In this document: piece after piece, positions 44,104 to 53,767 of the stretch
How the letters are laid out: every line of letters starts with the position of its first letter
Numbering within the stretch: the first letter of the stretch is position 1
Origin: Roseococcus sp. SYP-B2431
Lineage (GTDB): Bacteria > Pseudomonadota > Alphaproteobacteria > Acetobacterales > Acetobacteraceae
Length of the DNA stretch: 64,000 nt
Assembly (NCBI RefSeq): GCF_004336745.1
Contig: NZ_SJXD01000031.1
Location: 62,001-126,000 of the forward strand
Direction of reading: 5' to 3'
Translations under genes and position numbers: made by a program
Notes under the pieces: generated by a model
Told to the model about the DNA's origin: nothing
The model's input: the letters and a program-made list of their open reading frames with translations, nothing else
Databases searched by the model: none

Positions 44104-44826
44104 ATGACGCAACAGCTCACGCTGCCCATCGAGCGCCCCCCGTCCTACGCCGCCGCCGACTTCGTGCCCGACGCCAGCAACGAGGAGGCGCTGCGCTGGC
44201 TCTCGGCCCCCGCGCGCTGGCCCGACCGGCGGCTCGTCCTCGCCGGCCCGTCCGGCACGGGCAAGACGCACCTGCTGCACGCCACGGCCGAGGCCCAGGG
44301 CTGGAACCTGCTGCGCGGGCCCGAGCTGCGCGGCCTGCCCCCGCTGCCGGAGCGCGGCGCGGCGCTGGACGAAGCCGATGGCCCCGGCGAGGAGGAGGCC
44401 CTGCTCCACCTCATGAACGCCTGCGCCGAGGCCGGCCTGCCCCTGCTGATGGCCGCCGCCCGCGCCCCCTCCCGCTGGCGCGTGGCGCTGCCCGACCTGC
44501 GCTCGCGCCTCGCCGCCACCGCCGTCGCCATGCTGGACGAGCCCTCCGACGCGCTGCTCGACGCGCTGCTCGCCAAGCATCTCTCCGACCTGCAGTTCGA
44601 GATTCCGGATCCCTATGTCGTCGGCGTCCTGCGCCGGCGGCTGCCGCGCAGCGCCTCGGCCATGGCCGAGGCCGTCGCCCGGCTGGGGCGCGCCTCGCTG
44701 GTGGCCGGCCGCAGGTTGCGCCGGGAGGACGCGCTGGAGGCGATCAAGCCCCTTTTCGATGACGATTCAGGGACATCTCCCGCGGAATCCGGCAATCCGA
44801 TGCCCCTCAGCCCGGCCCTGCTGTAG
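44104..44826 (+). CDS. hdaA: DnaA regulatory inactivator HdaA
   Basis: A 240-residue AAA+ protein related to the ATPase part of DnaA. The N-terminal QLTLPIE (residues 4-10) is a sliding-clamp-binding motif, the mark of Hda. Walker A is GPSGTGKTH (48-56), the Walker B region is AALDEAD, and the sensor region is RLAATAVAML. The C-terminal lid carries RRLPRSASAMAEAVARLGRASL. It stimulates DnaA-ATP hydrolysis after clamp loading and so prevents re-initiation. The tail after about residue 220 is poorly conserved. It is 9 bp upstream of ppk. Confidence 0.9.
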   Translation: MTQQLTLPIERPPSYAAADFVPDASNEEALRWLSAPARWPDRRLVLAGPSGTGKTHLLHATAEAQGWNLLRGPELRGLPPLPERGAALDEADGPGEEEALLHLMNACAEAGLPLLMAAARAPSRWRVALPDLRSRLAATAVAMLDEPSDALLDALLAKHLSDLQFEIPDPYVVGVLRRRLPRSASAMAEAVARLGRASLVAGRRLRREDALEAIKPLFDDDSGTSPAESGNPMPLSPALL

Positions 44827-44835
44827 AAGGCGCCC

Positions 44836-47043
44836 ATGTCGAGCATCGAGACCTTCCCCGCCCCGATCACCCCCGCCCAGGCGCCCGCCGCCGATTCCCT
44901 GGCGGATCCGGGGCGCTTCTTCAACCGGGAGCTCTCCTGGCTCGACTTCAACACGCGCGTGCTGGAGGAAGCCGCCAACCCGCAGCACCCGCTGCTGGAG
45001 CGGCTGCGCTTCGTCGCCATCTCCGGGTCCAACCTCGACGAGTTCTACTCCGTCCGCGTCTCCGGCCTCGTCGGCCAGGAGCGCGAGGGCGTGAAGACCC
45101 AGTCGCCCGACGGGCTGACGCCGAGCCAGCAGCTCGCGGCCATCCATGCGCGCGCGCTCACCCTGATCGAGGGCCAGCAGGAGGCCTGGCGCACGCTGCG
45201 GCACCTGCTGCGCCCCGCCGGTCTTGCCGTGCTCGATGCCGAGGAGCTGCAGCCGGCGGAAATCGCCTGGCTCGAATCCTACTTCCAGGAGCGCCTCTTC
45301 CCCGTCCTCACGCCGCTGGCGGTGGACCCGGCGCACCCCTTCCCCTTCATCTCCAACCTCGCCTTCTGCATGGTGCTGAAGCTGGTGCGCGAGGAGGATG
45401 GCGGCACGATGCGCGCGCTGCTGACGCTGCCGCCGCAGGTGGACCGCTTCATCCGCCTCCCCGCCGGTCCCCCGACGTCCGAAAACGCTGGCGGCATCCG
45501 CTTCGCCTCGCTCGAGGATGTGGTGGCGCTGAACCTGCACCATCTCTTCCCCGGCTTCATCCCGGCCGAGCGCGGCCTCTTCCGCCTGATCCGCGACACC
45601 GACGTGGAGTTCGAGGAGGAGGCCGAGGACCTGGTCCGCTCCTACGAGACCGCGCTGAAGCGCCGCCGCCGCGGCCGCGCCATCCGCCTGGCCGTCGAGG
45701 CGCGCATGCCGCAGGACCTGGTGGACTTCGTCGCCCAGGAGCTGGAGGCCGACAGCAGCGCCGTCTTCGTCGTGAGCGGCCTGCTCGGCGTCGCCGACCT
45801 CACCGCGCTCATCGTGGACGACCGGCCGGACCTGCTCTTCACGCCCTATGCGCCGCGCTTCCCCGAGCGCATCCTGGACTTCGGCGGCGATTGCTTCGCG
45901 GCGATCCGCGCCAAGGACATCGTGGTCCACCACCCTTACGAATCCTTCGACGTGGTGGTGCAGTTCCTGCGCCAGGCGGCGCGCGACCCGGCCGTGGTCG
46001 GCATCAAGCAGACGCTCTACCGCACAAGCCGCGACAGCCCCATCGCCCGCGCGCTGATCGAGGCGGCCGAGGCCGGGAAATCCGTCACCGCCATGGTGGA
46101 GCTGAAGGCGCGCTTCGACGAGGAGCGCAACATCTCCATCGCGCGCGAGCTGGAGGCGGCCGGCGTGCAGGTCGTCTACGGCTTCGTCGAGCTGAAGACC
46201 CACGCCAAGATCAGCCTCGTCATCCGGCGCGAGGGCGGGGGCCTGCGCAGCTACGTGCATTTCGGCACGGGCAACTACCACCCGATCACGGCGCGCATCT
46301 ACACCGACCTCTCCTTCTTCACGACCGATCCGGCGCTGACGCGCGATGCCTCCAAGCTGTTCAACTACATGACCGGATATGCGCGGCCCGAGGCCATGGA
46401 GCGGCTCGCCTTCTCGCCGCTCACCATCCGCCCCTCCCTCTACGGGCTGATCCAGCAGGAGATCGCCTTCGCGAAGGAAGGCAAGCCGGGCGGCATCTGG
46501 CTGAAGATGAACAGCCTCGTGGATCGCGACCTCATCGACGCGCTCTACCGGGCCAGCCAGGCGGGGGTGAAGATCGAATGCGTCGTGCGCGGCATCTGCT
46601 GCCTGCGGCCGGGCCTGCCGGGCCTGTCCGAGAACATCCGGGTGAAGAGCATCGTCGGCCGCTTCCTGGAGCACAGCCGCATCTATGTCTTCGGCAACGG
46701 GCATCGCCTGCCGGGCCGCCGCGCCCGCGTCTTCATCAGCAGCGCCGACTGGATGGCGCGCAACATGGACTGGCGCGTGGAGACCATGGTGCCGGTCGAG
46801 AATCCCACGGTACATGCCCAGATTCTCGACCAGATCATGGTGATCAACCTCAAGGACGCCGCGCAGAGCTGGAACCTGGAGGCGGACGGCACCTGGCGCC
46901 GCCAGACGCCCGACCCCCGCGCCTTCTCGGCGCATGAGTATTTCATGACCAACCCGTCGCTCTCGGGGCGGGGCTCGGCGCTGAACCCGCCGCAGACGCG
47001 CGCCCCGCGCCGCCACAAGACCGACCGGATGCAACAGGACTAA
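44836..47043 (+). CDS. ppk1: Polyphosphate kinase 1
   Basis: A 735-residue enzyme that polymerises the gamma phosphate of ATP into polyphosphate. The N domain shows [19 protein letters not shown] and [17 protein letters not shown]. The catalytic halves carry the phospho-acceptor His456 in [26 protein letters not shown] and His613 in [12 protein letters not shown], matching His435 and His592 of E. coli. Length is slightly above the E. coli enzyme. The ppx gene follows 7 bp later, so synthesis and breakdown are encoded together. Confidence 0.96.
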   Translation: MSSIETFPAPITPAQAPAADSLADPGRFFNRELSWLDFNTRVLEEAANPQHPLLERLRFVAISGSNLDEFYSVRVSGLVGQEREGVKTQSPDGLTPSQQLAAIHARALTLIEGQQEAWRTLRHLLRPAGLAVLDAEELQPAEIAWLESYFQERLFPVLTPLAVDPAHPFPFISNLAFCMVLKLVREEDGGTMRALLTLPPQVDRFIRLPAGPPTSENAGGIRFASLEDVVALNLHHLFPGFIPAERGLFRLIRDTDVEFEEEAEDLVRSYETALKRRRRGRAIRLAVEARMPQDLVDFVAQELEADSSAVFVVSGLLGVADLTALIVDDRPDLLFTPYAPRFPERILDFGGDCFAAIRAKDIVVHHPYESFDVVVQFLRQAARDPAVVGIKQTLYRTSRDSPIARALIEAAEAGKSVTAMVELKARFDEERNISIARELEAAGVQVVYGFVELKTHAKISLVIRREGGGLRSYVHFGTGNYHPITARIYTDLSFFTTDPALTRDASKLFNYMTGYARPEAMERLAFSPLTIRPSLYGLIQQEIAFAKEGKPGGIWLKMNSLVDRDLIDALYRASQAGVKIECVVRGICCLRPGLPGLSENIRVKSIVGRFLEHSRIYVFGNGHRLPGRRARVFISSADWMARNMDWRVETMVPVENPTVHAQILDQIMVINLKDAAQSWNLEADGTWRRQTPDPRAFSAHEYFMTNPSLSGRGSALNPPQTRAPRRHKTDRMQQD

Positions 47044-47050
47044 GTCACGC

Positions 47051-48532
47051 ATGGATGTCACCAGCCCCGAAAAGCCGCGCTTCGGCGTGGTGGACCTCGG
47101 CTCGAACTCGGTCCGCCTCGTGGTCTATGAGGGGATGCAGCGCAATCCGCACGCGATCTTCAACGAGAAGGCCGTGCTGGGGCTGGGCCGCGGGCTGCAC
47201 GCGACGGGCCGGCTGAACGAGGAGGCCTCGGCCCAGACGCTGACCGTGCTGGGCCGCTACCACGCGCTGGCCCAGGGCATGGGCGCCGACCCGTTGGAGG
47301 TGCTCGCCACGGCCGCCGTGCGCGACGCGACGAACGGCCAGGACTTCCTGGACGGGCTGGTCTCCGTCATGCCCGGCGCGCGCGTCGCGGTGCTCTCGGG
47401 CGACGAGGAGGCGCGGCTCTCGGCCGAGGGGCTGCTCATGGGCGTGCCCTTCGCCGATGGCGTGCTGGGCGACCTCGGCGGCGGCTCGCTGGAGCTGGTG
47501 AAGCTGGTCCGGGGCGAGGTCGTGGAGACGGTGTCGCTGCCCATCGGCACCATCCGCCTGGCCGACCGCGCGGAGGGCGACATCTCGCGCGCCCGCGCCA
47601 TCGTGGAGACGGAGCTGAAGCGCGTGCCCTGGCTGGGCGCGGCGCCGATCAAGGACCTCTTCCTCGTCGGCGGCACCTTCCGCGCGCTGGCGCGGATGCA
47701 CATCGCCCAGACCGGCTATCCACTGACGATCGTGCACCACTACGCGATCCGCCGCGAGGAGGCGCGCGACCTCGCCGGCGTGGTGATGACTGCGCCGAAG
47801 AAGTCGCTGGAGCGCATGCCCTCGGCGCCGACCAAGCGCGTCTCCGACCTGCCCTTTGCCGCCGTGGTGATGCGCCGCCTGCTGCGCGCCTCCGGCGCCG
47901 CGCGCGTGGTCTTCTCGGCCAACGGGCTGCGCGAGGGCTGGTACGGCCGCCGCCTCGACAGGGCCGAGCGCGGGCGCGACCCGCTGCTCTCCGCCGCCAT
48001 CGAGCTGGGCGAGCGGCTGGGCCGCGACCAGGGACTACCGGCCGCCCTGCTGCGCTGGACCGAGGCGCTGGCCGAGGAGGATGGCGAAGCGCAGCTGCGC
48101 GCCGCCGCCTGCTGGATCAGCGACACCGGCTCGCGCGACCATCCGGAATACCGCGCCGAGCAATCCTTCCTGCGCATCCTCCGGCTGCACGGGGTGGGCC
48201 TCGACCACCATGCGCGCGCCTTCCTCGCGCTGGTGGCCGCCCTGCGCTACGAGGCCGAGACGGATTCGCCCTGGCTCATGCCGGCGCGGACGCTGCTCTC
48301 GGCGGCGGCCATCCGCCGGGCCGAGGTGCTCGGGGCGGCGCTGCGGCTGGCCTATACCCTTTGCGGCGGCGTGCCGGCGCTGCTCGATGCCACGGTGCTG
48401 GAGCGGCGCGGGCGGCGGCTGGTGCTGAAGCTGCACCAGGGCGCGGGGGTCTTCGCCGGCGAGTCCGTGCTGCGCCGCCTGGAGGCCCTGGCGCTGGCGC
48501 TGGGCCTCGACGCGCTGCTCGAGGTGGACTGA
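47051..48532 (+). CDS. ppx: Exopolyphosphatase, Ppx/GppA family
   Basis: A 493-residue ASKHA phosphatase. The phosphate loops are GVVDLGSNSVRLVVYEG and GDLGGGSLELVKLVRG; ATAAVRDATNGQDFL, VLSGDEEARLSAEGLL and LFLVGGTFRALARM fit the family. Additional C-terminal helical sequence (about 320-493) resembles the HD-like domain of Ppx. It removes terminal phosphate from polyphosphate and may act on pppGpp. It lies directly after ppk1 and probably shares its transcript. Confidence 0.93.
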   Translation: MDVTSPEKPRFGVVDLGSNSVRLVVYEGMQRNPHAIFNEKAVLGLGRGLHATGRLNEEASAQTLTVLGRYHALAQGMGADPLEVLATAAVRDATNGQDFLDGLVSVMPGARVAVLSGDEEARLSAEGLLMGVPFADGVLGDLGGGSLELVKLVRGEVVETVSLPIGTIRLADRAEGDISRARAIVETELKRVPWLGAAPIKDLFLVGGTFRALARMHIAQTGYPLTIVHHYAIRREEARDLAGVVMTAPKKSLERMPSAPTKRVSDLPFAAVVMRRLLRASGAARVVFSANGLREGWYGRRLDRAERGRDPLLSAAIELGERLGRDQGLPAALLRWTEALAEEDGEAQLRAAACWISDTGSRDHPEYRAEQSFLRILRLHGVGLDHHARAFLALVAALRYEAETDSPWLMPARTLLSAAAIRRAEVLGAALRLAYTLCGGVPALLDATVLERRGRRLVLKLHQGAGVFAGESVLRRLEALALALGLDALLEVD

Positions 48533-48545
48533 CGCGCGCGGCGGC

Positions 48546-48842
48546 TCAGCGCCGCAGCGCGAGCGCGCCGGCCACAAGCCCCGCCACCAGAACGGCGCAG
48601 AGCATCTCGTCGGTCGGCAGGTCGAGCAGGACGGCCAGGCACCAGCTCGCCAGCGGCAGCAGGGCCAGGCGGATGAGCCTCCCGTCCTCCTGCTCCTCCC
48701 GGGGCAGGACCGGCCTGGGCTCAGGCCGCCGGACGGGCTCGGCATCGTAGGGGCCCAGGGCCTCCAGGGCCATCTGCTCGGCCGCGATCAGGCTTGGGCG
48801 CCGCGGCGCCTTCGGCTTCGGGGAGGTGATGCGGTGTTCCAT
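48546..48842 (-). CDS. Hypothetical membrane protein
   Basis: A 98-residue protein from the ATG at 48842 (a longer frame begins at 48884). The N-terminal half is basic and proline-rich (PKPKAPRRPSL, RRPEPRPVLPREEQEDGR). The C-terminal half has two hydrophobic segments, about LALLPLASWCLAVLLDLP and MLCAVLVAGLVAGALALRR. It converges with ppx. I do not recognise a family, and coding is supported only by the charge-then-helix layout and spacing. Confidence 0.5.
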   Translation of the reverse strand: MEHRITSPKPKAPRRPSLIAAEQMALEALGPYDAEPVRRPEPRPVLPREEQEDGRLIRLALLPLASWCLAVLLDLPTDEMLCAVLVAGLVAGALALRR

Positions 48843-48921
48843 GCGGAGACCATCCGCCCGCAGGCCCGCCGCCGGCCAATCCATGCTTCCTGTCGGGAAG
48901 AGAGAGGGCGCCTATCGGCCC

Positions 48922-49857
48922 TTACCGCGCGGCGAAATGCGCCAGCAGGACCGACAGGGTGACGACGGACAGCACCGTCGAGACCAGCACCGCGGCGCCG
49001 GAGGTGTCCGCCCCCGTCGCATAGCGGCGCGCGAGCAGGAAGGCATTCGCCCCCGTCGGCATGGCGCCGGCGATCACCGCGACGGCGAGCTCCGTCGGAG
49101 AGAGTTCCATGGCCCGGCCGATCGCCCAGACCAGGGCCGGCAGCACCGCCAGCTTCAGCACCACGGTCGCGCCGGTCTGCTTCCAGCCGGCCCGGGCATC
49201 GAAGCCCTTGAGGCTGCCGCCCAGGCAGAAGAGCGCGACCGGCGCCATGGCCGCGCCCAGCATCTGCAGCGTGGCCCGCGCCGGCGCGGGCACCGGCAGG
49301 TGCAGCGAGCTCCAGATCAGCGCCGCCAGGACCGCCATGAAGACCGGGTTCCGCGCCATGCCGCCCAGCGTCGCGGCGAGCAGGCGGAGCGGCGCCGCCT
49401 TCTCGTTATGGGCGATCTCGGCCAGCACCGTGGCGACGCCCAGCACCACCATCGAATGCAGCGCGAGGATGGCGATCAGGACCGACAGCCCCTCCTGCCC
49501 GAAGCTCGCCAGGACGATGGGAATGCCCATCATCACGGTGTTGCCGTAGCTGGCATCCAGCGCGAGCATGCCGTTCGCGCCGAGCGGCAGCCCGGCCGCG
49601 CGCCCGCCCAGCAGGGTTCCGGCATAGAGCAGGCCGACGCCGAGGAAGAAGGCCAGCGCCGCGCCGCCGCCGCCCTGGTGGCCGGCCGTGCCGCTCGCGA
49701 AGAGCAGCGCGGGGGCGGCCAGGGTGAAGGCGAAACTGTTGAGGCCGCGGAAGCCCGCCGCGTCGATCCAGCTCCGCGCGGCGGCCAGGTAGCCGGCCAG
49801 GATGATGGCGAAGATGGGCGCCACCACCTGCAGGACGACGAGGGCGGAGGCTTTCAC
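48922..49857 (-). CDS. AEC family transporter (auxin efflux carrier-like permease)
   Basis: A 311-residue inner-membrane carrier with ten predicted helices in two repeats. Features are VVAPIFAIILAGYLAA at the N-terminus, LNSFAFTLAAPALLF, LDASYGNTVMMGIPIVLASFG, a central hydrophilic stretch HNEKAAPLRLLAATLGGMARNP (seen in parts), and VIAGAMPTGANAFLLARRY, the conserved crossover sequence in the second repeat. Members export or take up malate, malonate or other carboxylates. It is single, upstream of gmk on the same strand with an 85-bp gap. Confidence 0.9.
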   Translation of the reverse strand: MKASALVVLQVVAPIFAIILAGYLAAARSWIDAAGFRGLNSFAFTLAAPALLFASGTAGHQGGGGAALAFFLGVGLLYAGTLLGGRAAGLPLGANGMLALDASYGNTVMMGIPIVLASFGQEGLSVLIAILALHSMVVLGVATVLAEIAHNEKAAPLRLLAATLGGMARNPVFMAVLAALIWSSLHLPVPAPARATLQMLGAAMAPVALFCLGGSLKGFDARAGWKQTGATVVLKLAVLPALVWAIGRAMELSPTELAVAVIAGAMPTGANAFLLARRYATGADTSGAAVLVSTVLSVVTLSVLLAHFAAR

Positions 49858-49942
49858 GCCCTCAGACGCCGGGCGGCGGCGCCGACCGCAGTCGCGGCCG
49901 GATGACCGCTCGGCCGCGCCGATCCTGTTCCTTCCGCGCTCC

Positions 49943-50581
49943 TCATTCCCGCAACAGGCCGGCGACGAAATCGTCGAGCCAGGGCTGCCGCGCCCGCTCG
50001 CCGCGCGCGGCGTGGAGGACGGTCCGCACGGCCGCGGCGGTCTGCTGGAAGTCCTCGTTCACCAGCACATGGTCGAACTCGTCCCAATGGGCGATCTCAT
50101 CGCGCGCCGCGGCCATGCGGCGCGCGATCTCCTCCTCGTCGTCCTGGCCGCGGCCGCGCAGTCGGCGCTCCAGCTCGCGCAGCGAGGGGGGCAGCAGGAA
50201 GATGCCGACGACATCCCGCGGCAGCGCCTCGCGCAGCAGGCGATGGCCCTGCCACTCGATGTCGAAGAGCACGTCGCGGCCCTCGGCCAGGGCCTGCTCC
50301 ACCGGCGCGCGCGGCGTGCCGTAGGAGCGGTCGAGGAAGCTGGCATGCTCGATGAAGCCGCCGGCTTCGACCATTCCGGCGAACTGCTCCGGCGTCCTGA
50401 AGAAATAATGGACGCCCTCCTGCTCGCCGGGGCGAGGGGCGCGGGTGGTGGCGCTGATGGAGAGGGAGAGGTCCGTCTCGGTCGCCAGCAGCTCGCGCGA
50501 GATGCTGGTCTTGCCGACGCCGGGCGCGGCCGAGAGGACGAGGCAGATGCCGCGCCGGGCGCGTGCCGGGTCACTCGACAT
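49943..50581 (-). CDS. gmk: Guanylate kinase
   Basis: A 212-residue enzyme that phosphorylates GMP. The P-loop is AAPGVGKTS. The GMP-binding part shows SISATTRAPRPGEQEGVHYFF, then GGFIEHASFLDRSYGTPRAPV, DVLFDIEWQGHRLL and a lid RRMAAARDEIAHWDEFDHVLVN. The start codon overlaps the end of yicC by 11 bases, the usual arrangement of these two genes. Length is normal. Confidence 0.95.
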   Translation of the reverse strand: MSSDPARARRGICLVLSAAPGVGKTSISRELLATETDLSLSISATTRAPRPGEQEGVHYFFRTPEQFAGMVEAGGFIEHASFLDRSYGTPRAPVEQALAEGRDVLFDIEWQGHRLLREALPRDVVGIFLLPPSLRELERRLRGRGQDDEEEIARRMAAARDEIAHWDEFDHVLVNEDFQQTAAAVRTVLHAARGERARQPWLDDFVAGLLRE

Positions 50582-51473
50582 TCGCCGCCTGCTCCCTCAG
50601 CCGCTCGATCGCCGCCTTGAGATCCAGGCCGATGCGCGTCAGCGCCACGCTGGCCGATTTGGAGCAGAGCGTATTCGCCTCGCGCACGAATTCCTGCACG
50701 AGGAAGTCGAGCTTGCGGCCCGCCCCCTCTCCCTCGGCGACCAGCGCGCGGGCGGCGCCGAGATGCGCGGCCAGCCGGTCCAGCTCCTCGCGCACGTCGG
50801 ACTTCGCGGCGAGCAGCGCGACCTCCTGGGCGAGCCGCTCCTCCGGGAAGCGCGCGCGGCCGGCCTCGCCGAGCAGCCCGTCCAGCGTCTCCAGGAGCCG
50901 GGCCCGCTGCGCGCCCGGCTGGCTCGCGGCCTCGGCGCCGGCCGCCGCACAGAGCGCCTCGATCTCGTCCAGCAGGGCCGTCACGATCTCCGCCAGCCGC
51001 GCGCCTTCGGCCGCCCGCGACTCCCACAGCGTGGAAAGGGCGCGCTGGAAGGCCGCGAGCAGCACGCCGCGCCGGGCCTCCTCCTCCGCCTCGGTGAGCT
51101 CGGCCTGCTCGGCGCGCATCACGCCGGGCAGGGCCAGCAGCGCCTCGGCCCGCGGCGGGGCGGCGCCGGGGATGCGCGCGGCGAGGCCGGTGACCAGCTC
51201 GAGGGCCCGCTCCAGCGCGGCCGGATCGGGCGTCAGCGGAGCCCGCCCCTCGCTGCGCAGCGCCAGGCCGATCTGCACATTGCCGCGCTTGAGCCGCTTG
51301 GCGGCGGCGTCGCGCGCCGGCGCCTCCAGCGCGTCGAGCCCCGCCGGCAGGCGGAAGCGCAGCTCGAGCCCGCGGCCGTTCACGCTCTTCATCTCCCAGG
51401 CATAGGCGGTGCCGTCGGCGAGGGTTCCGGCTTCCCGGGCGAAGCCCGTCATGCTGCATAGGCGCTTGCTCAT
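50571..51473 (-). CDS. yicC: YicC/YloC family endoribonuclease
   Basis: A 300-residue protein with the family N-terminus SMTGFAREAG (as CSMTGFAREAG), WEMKSVNGRGLELRFRLP, the central helical part, and the conserved C-terminus LDFLVQEFVREANTLCSKSA then ALTRIGLDLKAAIERLREQ, ending in ...NVE. Characterised members cleave RNA, including in the control of small RNAs. It is coupled to gmk by an 11-base overlap and is divergent from the SDR gene. Confidence 0.93.
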   Translation of the reverse strand: MSKRLCSMTGFAREAGTLADGTAYAWEMKSVNGRGLELRFRLPAGLDALEAPARDAAAKRLKRGNVQIGLALRSEGRAPLTPDPAALERALELVTGLAARIPGAAPPRAEALLALPGVMRAEQAELTEAEEEARRGVLLAAFQRALSTLWESRAAEGARLAEIVTALLDEIEALCAAAGAEAASQPGAQRARLLETLDGLLGEAGRARFPEERLAQEVALLAAKSDVREELDRLAAHLGAARALVAEGEGAGRKLDFLVQEFVREANTLCSKSASVALTRIGLDLKAAIERLREQAANVE

Positions 51474-51511
51474 GCGGGTTTTCTCCCGCGCCCTCGCGAA
51501 GGAGTCCAGGG

Positions 51512-52294
51512 ATGCGCTGGCCGAATGTTCTGATCACCGGCGCCTCCTCCGGCATCGGCACGGCGCTGGCCGAGGCCTGCGCGGGCCGGGGCGTCACGCT
51601 CCACCTCTCCGCGCGCAGCCCGGTTCGGCTGGAGGCGGTGGCGGCGGCCTGCCGCGCCAAGGGCGCGGAGGTGCGGCCCTGCGCGGTGGATGTGCGTGAC
51701 GCGGAGGGCATGGCGGCGTGGATCGGCGAGGCCGGGCGGCTCGACCTGGTCGTGGCCAATGCGGGCATCGGCGCCGGGACGGGCGACTCCTGGGAATCGG
51801 CCGAGGATTGCCGGGCCGTCTTCGAGACGAACCTGACGGGCATGCTCAACACCGCGCTGCCGGCCATCGCGGCGATGGCGCGGCAGGAACCGGGCGCCGA
51901 CGGGCTGCGCGGAAGGATCGCCGTCATCGCCTCCATCGCGGCCTTCGTCGCCGCGCCCAGCACGCCGGCCTATAGCGCAAGCAAATCCGCCGCCCAGCGC
52001 TGGACGGAGGCGCGCGACGCGACGGAGCGCAGGCGCGGCATCCGCCTGCACTCCGTGAACCCGGGCTTCGTGCGCACGCCCATGACCGCGGTGAACGACT
52101 TCCCCATGCCCTTCCTGATGGAGCCGGAGCAGGCCGCGCGCCGCACGCTGGACGGGATCGCGGCCGGACGACTGCGCATCGTCTATCCCCGCCGGCTCTA
52201 CGCGCTGGCCAGGATCGTGGGCGCGCTGCCGCCCACCTGGCGCAACCGGCTGCTGATGCTGGCCCCGCCCAAGCCGCCGGCGCGGAAGGAGTAG
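51512..52294 (+). CDS. Short-chain dehydrogenase/reductase
   Basis: A 260-residue classical SDR oxidoreductase. The nucleotide-binding motif is TGASSGIGTALAEAC, followed by VVANAGIGAGTG (NAG motif), IAVIASIAAFV with the catalytic serine, and the Tyr-x3-Lys pair in AYSASKSAAQRW. HSVNPGFVRTPM matches the post-catalytic segment. An AAGGAG site precedes the start. The acidic residue after strand 2 is not evident (HLSARSPVRLE), which suggests NADP preference. The substrate is unknown. Confidence 0.9.
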   Translation: MRWPNVLITGASSGIGTALAEACAGRGVTLHLSARSPVRLEAVAAACRAKGAEVRPCAVDVRDAEGMAAWIGEAGRLDLVVANAGIGAGTGDSWESAEDCRAVFETNLTGMLNTALPAIAAMARQEPGADGLRGRIAVIASIAAFVAAPSTPAYSASKSAAQRWTEARDATERRRGIRLHSVNPGFVRTPMTAVNDFPMPFLMEPEQAARRTLDGIAAGRLRIVYPRRLYALARIVGALPPTWRNRLLMLAPPKPPARKE

Positions 52295-52364
52295 CGGGGC
52301 CGGCGCTTGACGCCGGGGCCGCCCCGGCCGATTCCTCGCCGCAGCCTCCAACCGGGAAACGCCG

Positions 52365-53324
52365 ATGACCCTGCCCCGCCGCCTCGCGCTGTCCCTGCCC
52401 CTCCTGGCCGCGCCCGCCATCGCCCGGGCGCAGGCCTATCCGACCCGGCCCATTCGCGTCGTCGTGCCCTTCGCGGCCGGCGGCGCGGCCGACAGCGCCA
52501 CCCGCGCCATCACGCCCCGCATGGGCGAGCGCCTCGGCCAGCCGATCGTGGTCGAGAACCGGACCGGCGCCGGGGGCTCGGTCGGCGGCGGCGAGGTCGC
52601 GCGCGCGGCGCCCGATGGGCAGACGCTGCTGATGGACGCCTCCAGCCATCTGGTGAATCCCTCCCTGCTGCGGGGGCTGACCTTCGACTACGCGACCGCC
52701 TTCGCCCCCATCACCCAGGCCGTGACCTTCCCGCAGGTGCTGGCCGTGAAGGCCGACCTGCCGGCACGGACGCTGCCGGAGTTCATCGAGCTGGCGAAGC
52801 GGCAGCCGCTCAACATCGGCACGCAGGGCAATGCCACGGCCGGACATCTCGGCCTGGTGCAGTTCGGCCTAGCGGCGGGGATCGAGCTGACCCACGTCCC
52901 CTATCGCGGCGGCGCCGACGCGGCGCGCGACCTCGCGGCGGGGACGCTGGACGGCTGCTTCATCACCATGCTCTCGGCCGGGCCTATCGTGGACAGCGGG
53001 CGCGCGCGCTTCCTCGCCGTCTCCGCGCCCCGGCGCGTGCCGCTGCGGCCTGAGATCCCGACCTTCGCCGAGCTCGGCACGCCGGGGATCGAGATCGCCG
53101 AATGGGCCTCGCTCTTCGCCCCGGCCGGCACGCCGGCGCCGATCCTGGCCACGCTGCACAAGGCCGTCACGGAGACGCTGGCCGAGGAGCCGGTGAAGGC
53201 CCGCCTGGCGCAGCTCGCGGCCGTGCCGGTCGGCAGCAGCCCCGAGGAGTTCGCCCGCTACGTCCGCGAGGGCCGGGCCGCCATGGCCGGGCTGGTGCGC
53301 AGCGCGAATATCCGCGTTGATTGA
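52365..53324 (+). CDS. Bug-family tripartite tricarboxylate transporter substrate-binding protein
   Basis: A 319-residue periplasmic receptor, the fourth in the window. It has the signal MTLPRRLALSLPLLAAPAIARA, then RPIRVVVPFAAGGAADSATR, IVVENRTGAGGSVGGGE, LTFDYATAFAPI, NIGTQGNATAGHLGLV, THVPYRGGADAARDLAAGTLD and LFAPAGTPAPIL. A short secreted-protein gene overlaps its 3' end by 8 bases. No permease gene is near, and the ligand is unknown. Confidence 0.93.
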   Translation: MTLPRRLALSLPLLAAPAIARAQAYPTRPIRVVVPFAAGGAADSATRAITPRMGERLGQPIVVENRTGAGGSVGGGEVARAAPDGQTLLMDASSHLVNPSLLRGLTFDYATAFAPITQAVTFPQVLAVKADLPARTLPEFIELAKRQPLNIGTQGNATAGHLGLVQFGLAAGIELTHVPYRGGADAARDLAAGTLDGCFITMLSAGPIVDSGRARFLAVSAPRRVPLRPEIPTFAELGTPGIEIAEWASLFAPAGTPAPILATLHKAVTETLAEEPVKARLAQLAAVPVGSSPEEFARYVREGRAAMAGLVRSANIRVD

Positions 53325-53748
53325 GCGCGCGCTGCTCGGCGCGCTGCTGCTGACGCTGCCCGCGGCGGCGCAGGAGACCGACCTGACGGCCGTCCTGGGC
53401 CAACCGGTCCTCGCCCTGGCGCAACGGCCCGAGATGACGCTCACGCTGCGCTTCAGCACCGGAGGCTACCGCAGCGCGCTCGCCGCCCGCCTGCGCGATC
53501 CCGGGCCGCCCGTGGCCTTGGCCGAGGAGCGCTATTTCCACGGCTACGGCTGCCAGGCGGAGGGCTGCCGGCAGGGCGGGGCCTTCCTCGCCTACGACCT
53601 CCGCGAGGAGCGCGTCTTCCTGCTGCTGCTGGAGCAGGGCCGCGTCCGTCTTTCCGTGCCGCCGAACCCGCGCGACTGGCCGGTAGCGCTGCGGCCAGCG
53701 CTCCTGCCCTTCAGCCCTGCCCTGAGCGAGGCTATCGGAGGGCGGTGA
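53317..53748 (+). CDS. Hypothetical secreted protein
   Basis: A 143-residue protein translated from a TTG at 53317 that overlaps the Bug stop codon, pointing to coupling. The N-terminus MIERALLGALLLTLPAAAQ is a good signal peptide, so it should be periplasmic. A short cysteine motif GCQAEGC (about residue 77-83) could form a disulfide. The C-terminal part is beta-like (VFLLLLEQGRVRLSVPPN). I do not recognise a family. Its position suggests it is made together with the Bug receptor, but a shared role is a guess. Confidence 0.6.
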   Translation: MIERALLGALLLTLPAAAQETDLTAVLGQPVLALAQRPEMTLTLRFSTGGYRSALAARLRDPGPPVALAEERYFHGYGCQAEGCRQGGAFLAYDLREERVFLLLLEQGRVRLSVPPNPRDWPVALRPALLPFSPALSEAIGGR

Positions 53749-53767
53749 CGGGGCCGCCCGCGGGGGG

